A stretch of DNA of 64,000 nt, from the NCBI GenBank assembly GCA_030762175.1, contig CM060831.1, positions 143,519,001-143,583,000 of the forward strand. Direction: 5' to 3'. Positions 46,601-55,300 of this stretch are shown one piece after another. Origin of the DNA: Metallyticus violacea (taxonomy: Eukaryota; Arthropoda; Insecta; Mantodea; Metallyticidae). A program made the translations under genes and the position numbers. Position 1 is the first letter of the stretch. Each line of letters begins with the position of its first letter. The notes beneath the pieces are model-generated. The model was given only the letters and a program-made list of their open reading frames with translations, was not told the DNA's origin and made no database searches.

Positions 46601-49288
46601 TATGTGTGTTTATACACACACATACACACACACAAAGAGAGAGAGTGTGTACTGTAAATATTCCTTTTCAACTGAAGATAGATATACACAATTCTAAAGG
46701 TTTAACTTTATATATGGTTCTAATATATTTCTTTTAGAGTTTGAACAAATGGTTTATATATAATTGGGCTACATATTCCCACACTTCAATTCCATAATTT
46801 AAATAGGGGAAGATGACTCTATAGCATATGGTCAGTAAAGGCTTTTTTGTGGTTGACAGACATTTCAGAATACATACTCCTCGGCCCAGTTTACTGTATA
46901 TTGACGTTAATCTGGTAAAGTCACTAAGTCCAAAATTAACTGTTTTGAGATATTAAACCTATCATATCAAGGAAAGGGAGCTTTATAGTCTGGCAGAACT
47001 CATGTGGGGATATTTTTGTTTGTTTCAGATGTAACAGGTACTTTGTATTGTCATTAAGTCCAAATTTTCATATTTTAGTCAAGCAGAAATCATTAACATT
47101 GTTATATTTCAAAAACACCTAGTTTAACAAAATTAGAGAACAGTTATTTAGAAATTGGTTAGGAGACTTTTGGGTTAAATTTGGATATTTTAGAAAAGGT
47201 TATTGGAGGGAAGTGAGATCAAGAATGGAAGATATGGCTAGATAATTTTATTTTCCCAGATTAGGGAGAAAAGCTGACTAGCATATTATAAGGAATTAAA
47301 AGATGACCAGAAAAGGAGAAATATATTTTAATTTTCAAGAAAATGAATGAGAAGGGATAATCTGTTTTTTATTAGGTGTTTGGAAATGAAGGGGAAAGAG
47401 GGGAGATGTTATTCCAATAATGTGTCACATCTGTGGGAAGAAGGAAAATGAAATTCATATCATCTTCGATATAAAACTACAAATGTTTGGAGAGAAAGTT
47501 TAATTACTAAGCAATGGTTAAGGAGGAATAAAAAAATTGTATTCAGAAAAATCTTGAATATCATGAGCAGATACTCAAATTACGGGAGTTTTTATGGAAG
47601 GTTAAAATGAAATGGAAATGGTCAGTTGAAAGATATGTAATTTAGATCAATTTTAGATGATAAAGAATATCTGTATGATTATGAAAAATGTCATTGGTCT
47701 GGAAATGGTTGGGAGTGGAATTATAATTAAATTTTTTGATTATTGGGCTTGGGATATTGGGAATTGTTCTATAAGGTAAATAAATGTACCATTATAATTG
47801 GTATTTGAGAAATAAAGGAATATATAATTTGTAGGGATTGTAGTTAGCTGATAAAATAATGGTACAGATAGAGTAAGTGAAATATTTATTTTAGTGCCTA
47901 GGTTTGGGTTGTAGCCTGGTCCCCTGGAATTCCAGTAGATTGCTGCTGATGAACCGGGGACTGAGAACTGACACAATGAGGTAGAAATTTTATACTTCGT
48001 TTAACTATTTAAAATTTAGATAAAGATGTTAGCATAAAATGTATTATTCTATTGTTGTAATTGTCAGGGGTTATACCTAAAATGACCTGGATCAGATAGG
48101 TGGAGGTCCCATTGTATTTATATTTTTCTTAGTACTTCTATAAATTTCAAATTTCATTATAGTACATCTTTCAGAAACACAGTTTTGGACTTGATGATAA
48201 AGAATAATAATAATAATAATATGTATTCTATGTGGTGAACCCATGTAAGACATTTATCTTAAAACAATAATTAAGAATATATGCTTTCCAACTCTAACAG
48301 CCACTTTACCTTTTAAGTTGATTTTAATACTAACAATACCTTTTTCCTTTAGGCTAAAATTAATTTGTTTTGGAGATATTACTATGTAGGTTATTTTAAG
48401 TAAGGTAACTATCCACTAGTACAGCTAAAGAGCTTAGATTTAATTTCAGCATAACCATTATACGATGGGAGCTTGCAATAGAAATACCAACTGCATGCAG
48501 TATCAAGTTTGAATTTGGTAGACCACTGGGACAAACTGGAGATGAAAGAGTGAATAATATTTCTCATATTCTGTCAGAATTAGCTTGTTCTAAATACTCA
48601 TAGAGCACCAACTTGCCTCATAATCCCTTGCAATATAGCTACCAATAAGCAATCATAAATATGGAACAAATATTGCATTATTTTTTATAAACAGCTGCAT
48701 AGCTTCATTTTAACACGATTAAAACTTAGTTCATAGTTATAGAATTATTATTTAAAAAGGGAATGTATAAAATGAGCATGATGTGACTGAAACTCTTATT
48801 AACATAATTATGTGAGGGATTCTTGTCTAAATATATAGCTATTGCATGATATCTCCAGCACTCTGTTCACATTGCTCTATCTCTCACTAGTTTCTAAAAT
48901 TTTGCATTTTTGTCATGAAAGTTATGCAGATGATGAATAAATTGTATTTATTTCTAGTAATTATGAATCTATTAAAATATAATTTAATATATGAGGGACA
49001 TTCAAAAAGTTTTTTGCGCTTTTATAGTTTTAAGGAAAAGAGAGAGCTGTATGATAAGGGATTTATACAGTGTCATAGTCAGCATGGTGGTTCTCATGAC
49101 TTTGCAATGAAGGTGAAGGAGTAGCTACCCTGAAAGTAATGTAATTAATAAACTTGCAATTTGTACCAGAAAAGAACAACAATTTGACATATGATTTTTC
49201 AGTATGATATGATACACTGAACCTTGTCAGTAGGAAGCTACAGCTAAGGATAATTACATACAGTAAAAATAGACCCTGATGATGATGT

Positions 49289-49321
<33 letters not shown>

Positions 49322-52300
49322 ATTCACCATTTGGATCATTTACATGATATGGGCTTCATTCAGAATATAATATAAGCAATGTACAAGTTTAATAATTATA
49401 CTAGATTTATAATATGTCTTATTTAAAGTTCATATATTCACTTACTAAATAAAAGGTATGTTGTAGTAGAAAGGCTTTAACTTATTTATTAAATTGTTTT
49501 ATATCGGTTATTTCTTTAATATTAATTGGTAGCTTGTTATACATTTTAATGCCTACATTTGTGAGATTATTTTTTAAAATATTTGTTCTGTATATCTGAG
49601 CATAAAGGTCATTTTTCCTTCTTGTATTATGAGAATGAATATCTATATTTGTACATAATTCTCCCTGATGTTTCTTAATATGGTTTACGACCTCTGTTAT
49701 AAAGAGGCAGGCTAATGGTAGTATATTATGTTTCCTAAAATAGGGTCTCTAGAACGTCATACTATCTATTCCACTTATAATTCTTATTGCTTTTTTCTGG
49801 ATTTTAAATATTCTCTCACATTTTTCTCCCCAAAATTTTATTCCATATTTTAGTCAATTAATAGCTGTTCATCAGTAATTACTATTAATAAGATATGCAT
49901 TACATTAGGGTTATAGAATTAAAAATACAAATATGGATTGCAATAAATCAGACTTATAAGAAAATGGATAAGAACAGAAAAATATGTATAGTAAGTATAA
50001 CCTTTAAATTACAATGAATATTTTTTATAAGATATGTATAATAAAATTAAGATCTAAATTACAACAAATATTCAGGCTTTAGGCTTTATCTATTGAATAA
50101 TGTTTAAAAATTTTTCTTAAATTTAATGTGGTTGTTACAGGATATTGTATTTCTTTAGGAAGAGCATTGTAGTTATATCGCCATTAAAGCTAGACACCTT
50201 TTCATAAAGACAGAATCTATGGCTTAGAATGAAGAAGTTATTTTATTGCTTGTGTTGTATTTATGTACATCAGAGCTTTATTTCCATAGGTAAGTTATAT
50301 TTTACTAAGTAAAGAATGGTTTTGTAGGTATATAAGCATGGCAGAGTTAAACTTTTTAACTATAGGAATCATTGTATGTAAGATGACCTAGATATCTAAT
50401 AGCTTTTTTTGTAAAATAAAGATTTTTATTAAAGTTTGTTTTGGAAATACTGCCCCATAGTTCTATGGCATAAGTGATGTGTGCCTGAATAGGGAAAAAT
50501 ACACTATTCTAGCCATATTGAGTTGTCCAAATAGATTGCTACATTGGAACAAGGCTATATGAGAATGTGACTGATGCAGAGTGCTCTATGCATCTATAAC
50601 CATAATCATGTGGAATGAAGAAAAAGTCTTAGAACTCATCTGCAAAAGCAGGATAACTTCTGAATGTCATCATTGGATATGTCTTTTTCCTCATGACAAC
50701 CTTAAATTTATGCCATTTGGGTGCCTAAGAAGTTGACAAATGAACTTAAGCACCATTGCTTAAAAATTTTGCCTGTCATTGGAAAGAAGGCAAATGCTTT
50801 CTGCAGAAGATTGTAATGTGACAAAATGAACCTACACTCTGATTTAGCACCATCTGATTACCACCTTTTCTCAGCTCAAAAAAGCTTTTAAAAGTTAGAG
50901 GATTTTCTTGTGACAATACACGAAAGCAACAGTGCAGCAGTGGTTACATGGTACAACCAAATACTTTATTTTCTGATGGAGTTATGAAGTTAGTAGGATG
51001 CTGGAAGAAATGTATAGGAAAATTATGTACAAAAATTATGTATTTGTATGTTAAACAATCAATAAATACAGTCAAAAATAGTGTGTAAAAACTTTTTTAA
51101 TCCTCTCACATATGAGTGAATCCTTGCACAAAAATTTTAATACTTCTGTACAAAGATTATTTAAAACAGTAATTCCACATTTAAAATTCAATAATGGAAG
51201 CTTTAAACAAAGTTTTCAAAGAAAAAATCGCAATTTAGAGGCCTGTAACTATGTACAAAACCATCATGTTAGAAACACAATGTTAGGTATACAGTCTGCA
51301 TTAAAGTTTCTATATTTAAAATATCTTGTATAAAGTTGATATCCTATTTAGAAAATTTGTTAATAATTACATTCTAACATAATGAAATATGATCAACATA
51401 TTATTTTACAATTAACTTTCACTTTTACAATCAAATATTCATTGCATCTTTATAGATTAAACAATTAATATTTAGAAGATGTTATAGAATATCTATAGAT
51501 AATCATATGAAAAACTGAACAAGCCAGGAGAATAAATGAACTGAAGATGTATGGCCTTTAGCTGTATAGGACAGTCAAATGTGTTATAACCAGTGAAAGA
51601 TAGGAGTGTTTGTAGTTATTCAATGAGGGGGGGTGCCCATTTTATCATTGGTTCAAATCATTTTTACAGTTTACTATAACACAGCATCCTATTTTCCAAA
51701 ACAGAATTTTATTAGAGGTATTATTGTTGTTGTTAATAATAATAACAATAATAAATGTTCTGCAATATCTTACATTTTATATAGTGATATGTCCCTGTTT
51801 CTAAAACTCATTGTGTCAGATTTACAGATCTATAAACAGGGGGTCACTCATATTTTGTTTCCAAATTACATCTAATGCTATTCAGTACGTAATAAGAATA
51901 AATTATATCTTTACTTAGAACATATGAAAATATAAACATATGGACTATTTAAGAGGAATAATATAAGTTAATGCCAAGATATAGCATTTAGTGTTTAAAA
52001 GACTTCTGTTACTTTTTCTTGTTTCTGTGAGTACTTTAGAAGCAACCTTTATTATGCTGAAGAAGCCTTATAGTTACAGGCAAACGTGGTATATTTACTG
52101 TGCTATTCCAGACTTGTCTGTCTTCCTACCCCCTTCTCCTCCCTCCCTTTTCCCCTAAGTCTCACTTTCTGTCCTTCTACCTTTGTCTCTGTCTAATGCT
52201 TTACTTGCTCATTTTTTCACATGGTACAAAAGAACAGGAAGTAGGAAGAGTTTAGATCAAATTAGTTATTAACTCAATAATACTTCTGGTAATAACATTT

Positions 52301-55300
52301 AGTTGCTTTGTTCTTGTTGTACTTTAGTATGAATTATATCTGCATTGAAATCTGTTGCTGTAAAAATGCCTTTGTTTTGGCTTGAAAGGTATGAAATTGT
52401 TATTGGAAAACATATAATAATTATTATATTTTTACTATTGTCCTCAATAAGTTATTTTAAAATATTTTCTGAAATTCTGTGCACTTGTATATCAATGTTT
52501 TAAATATTTGTAAAGCAGTTAACTTGTATTTGAAACTGTAACAAAAGGAATTTACATAATTTTCTGTTGATAACTTTTTCTTTTTAACTCTCATAAAATT
52601 CTAATCGAGCAGAGCATCAAAAGTTAGTATTTTGTCTACTATTCTCTCATTGCTTGTTCATTTTTATTTGGTTTAAAAGGTAAATGTGTACACTAGAAAA
52701 AGTACAATAATTATAATTTTACTTATGTCTTCAGTAAGCTATCTTAAAATATTTGCTGAAATCCAGTCCACTTGTAGATCAATGTTTTAAATGTTTATAA
52801 AGTAGTTAACTAGATTTTGAAAGTGTAATGCAATTTCCTATTGAGTATTTTTTCTTTTTAACTCTCATGAAATTCTAACTGATCTGACCATTAAAATGTC
52901 AATCTTTGGCTTCCTACTATTCTTTAGTTGTTCGTTCATTTTTATTTTAAACTATCTATACAAAATGGGATCCAATAATTTTAGTTCTTATCTCTCTTTC
53001 AATTAGCAATTAAAAACATTTTATTTTTTAAATAATTTTGCTTATTTATTTGCTGTTTCTATTGCCTGAGACATTCAAACATGTATTCAATGGTTCTTTT
53101 AAAGAACCAAATGTATATTTATTGCCACATATCTTAATTGAATTATCTCTTTTACATAATGACTCAAAATAATATTAATTAAAGAGTAATATTTTTAATA
53201 AATGCAAAACCTTTAGAAAAACCATAAGCATTTCCATTATTTTATGTTAAAACATAAATAACCCCTTATTAAAGAAATTAAATATACTTACACAGACAGA
53301 GTTCACATCCATTGAATGGCCAAAGAAGGTTTGTTTGGGCTTTTCTTCTCGTACATCCCAAAGCCGACAGGTCTTATCCACACTACCAGTCACATATGTA
53401 TTTTGATCTGGAGATAGAGAAATGGATACCACATCTCCAGCATGAGCTTCAAAATCCAAATTTCTCTTCCCAGTCTCCAAATCCCAATTGCAGCTTTTAG
53501 ATAAATGACACATAAGATATTAGTAACAATTCATAATGCAGAACAATGTAATACTTTTTAGATTAAGAAATGGTGAGAGAAACGATGGCAGTTAAAATGA
53601 TGACAATGTTTTATTTCTATATAATAAGAAACTAACTGCATCAGGATGCTCTCTGAATTAAAGAGGATTTGGATGTACTAAAGACAGTTCCTTCATTACT
53701 ATGTTAGCATTTTCAGTGTTATGCATATGTTGAAGGTATTAGAGATAATTATTACTGTGTGCAGCATTTTAATTCAAAATCCAAAACTGGCACTATTAAA
53801 TGTCTTTTATATAGCATTTAATAGTTTTTCAGAGATATTAGTAAGTTTGGATTGATGACACATTCTGTATACTCAATTCCTAAAATTTGTCTCATTTAAA
53901 AATAGGAACATTTGGTAGCTTAAGCATATGGGATGATATCCATGAGCTTAATTTACCTCGTCCAATAACTCTAGTTGCTTTGAGACATCACTAGTTTTTC
54001 TAAAGGAAAATAATTACAATATTATATTATTAACTTTTTCTATGAATTTTCTGCATTATTTAGTCAAGAGTTTTCAGCTATTTCAATATAGAGCTATTGA
54101 AACTATTTATCAGATCACCTACATTTTCATATCTCCTGAGCCAGTAATGATGGTTGAATCATTTAAAAAGCGACAAGAAGACAGGAAACCCTCATAGCCT
54201 GCTAGCTCACGCACAATCTTAGCTGCTCCTGTTGAATCACGATTGTTTAAATCATAGACAGTGCACATATTGTCCATACCTCCACAAGCTGTAACAATGA
54301 AATTTTGTCAATAGATAATATAAATAACTACATTAACTCTGTAACCTTTTAAACTAATCACTATATTTCGTAAGACCACAGAAAAAACTATCTTAACACT
54401 TAACAAAATATTGTACTATAAAATAGCTAACTTAACAGCAATTTCCCAGTCCTGCTTTCAAATTCTTTTAGAACCAAATTTCTAACATACTGTGATAATT
54501 TATCTATAGTATATTCTTTAATATTTGCATTTGAAAGCTGTTTATAGTTTTCTTAAATATGCAGCTATGATGCTAAATAAATGATTATGACTAGTGGTGC
54601 TGATGAAATTTACATTTTTATTTGCTTAGACATTAAAGTTATATAGAGATTAGGCATTGTTAGTATTTTGTCATTATGAAAGGGAGTTTACAAAGATTTG
54701 TAATTTTATGGTTGTGCACACTATTGCTCCAAGGAATGATTTCATAAGTTATTACATTACAAAATAACTACATGTGTGCACATTTTATGTATACTTTTGG
54801 CATATGTTTCACAATAGATAAACATAACACTGAATAAAATGCTGCCTACCCAGCCAACATGGAACTTGGTGTCCAGTAAAATTGATATCAAGTTCCATAG
54901 TTAAAAATATACTGCTACGGGTGGCCGAGTTTGTTAAGGTATGGGCTCATGAGTGGGAGGTCTGGGGTTCAATTCCCAGGACCATCCTCCCTGACTGAAG
55001 TTTTTTCCAGTTTTCCTCAGTCCTCATAAATGGCAAATGCCAGGGAGGTACCCTAAACTTAGTCATGGAATGCTTCCTTCCTTAAAAAGAAAATAATGCT
55101 TTCCCAGTTTATCATTTCATCTCATGTCTCATCAGTGTCCACCATCTATGGTGCCTCGGTAGTAAAAATGGGTGTTAAGCACTATTAAAAAAAAGTATTT
55201 AATATATCCCATTTGAGCTACCTAAAGATTAAAATTTAGTACTTTCATCTTATTTCTATTTAGATGAAATCAATTTGCTCTGAACTAGGTGCAAGTTTAC

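Larger units (their letters stand above)
48990..51112 (+). mobile_element. mariner element, split by LINE fragments
   Basis: The left end TATGAGGGACATTCAAAAAG and the right end (read inverted) TATGTGAGAGGATTAAAAAAG are imperfect terminal inverted repeats bordered by TA. Near the right end (50560-51060) plus-strand frames give L-A-P-S-D-Y-H-L-F near 50845 and M-E-L at the 'F-x-x-G-I-x-K-L-V' position. C-W-K-K-C-I-G lies near 51000, the usual 'RWxKCL' C-terminus. The left 290 bp and right 610 bp are mariner; the middle is LINE sequence on the minus strand (49285-49880 and 50050-50500). It lies within Gbeta intron 5, antisense to the gene. Confidence 0.6.

Noticed and set aside
53940..54005. Possible small extra Gbeta exon between exons 4 and 5
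   Set aside because: Exons 4 and 5 join perfectly in phase (AT|C giving Ile) and match the family without extra residues.
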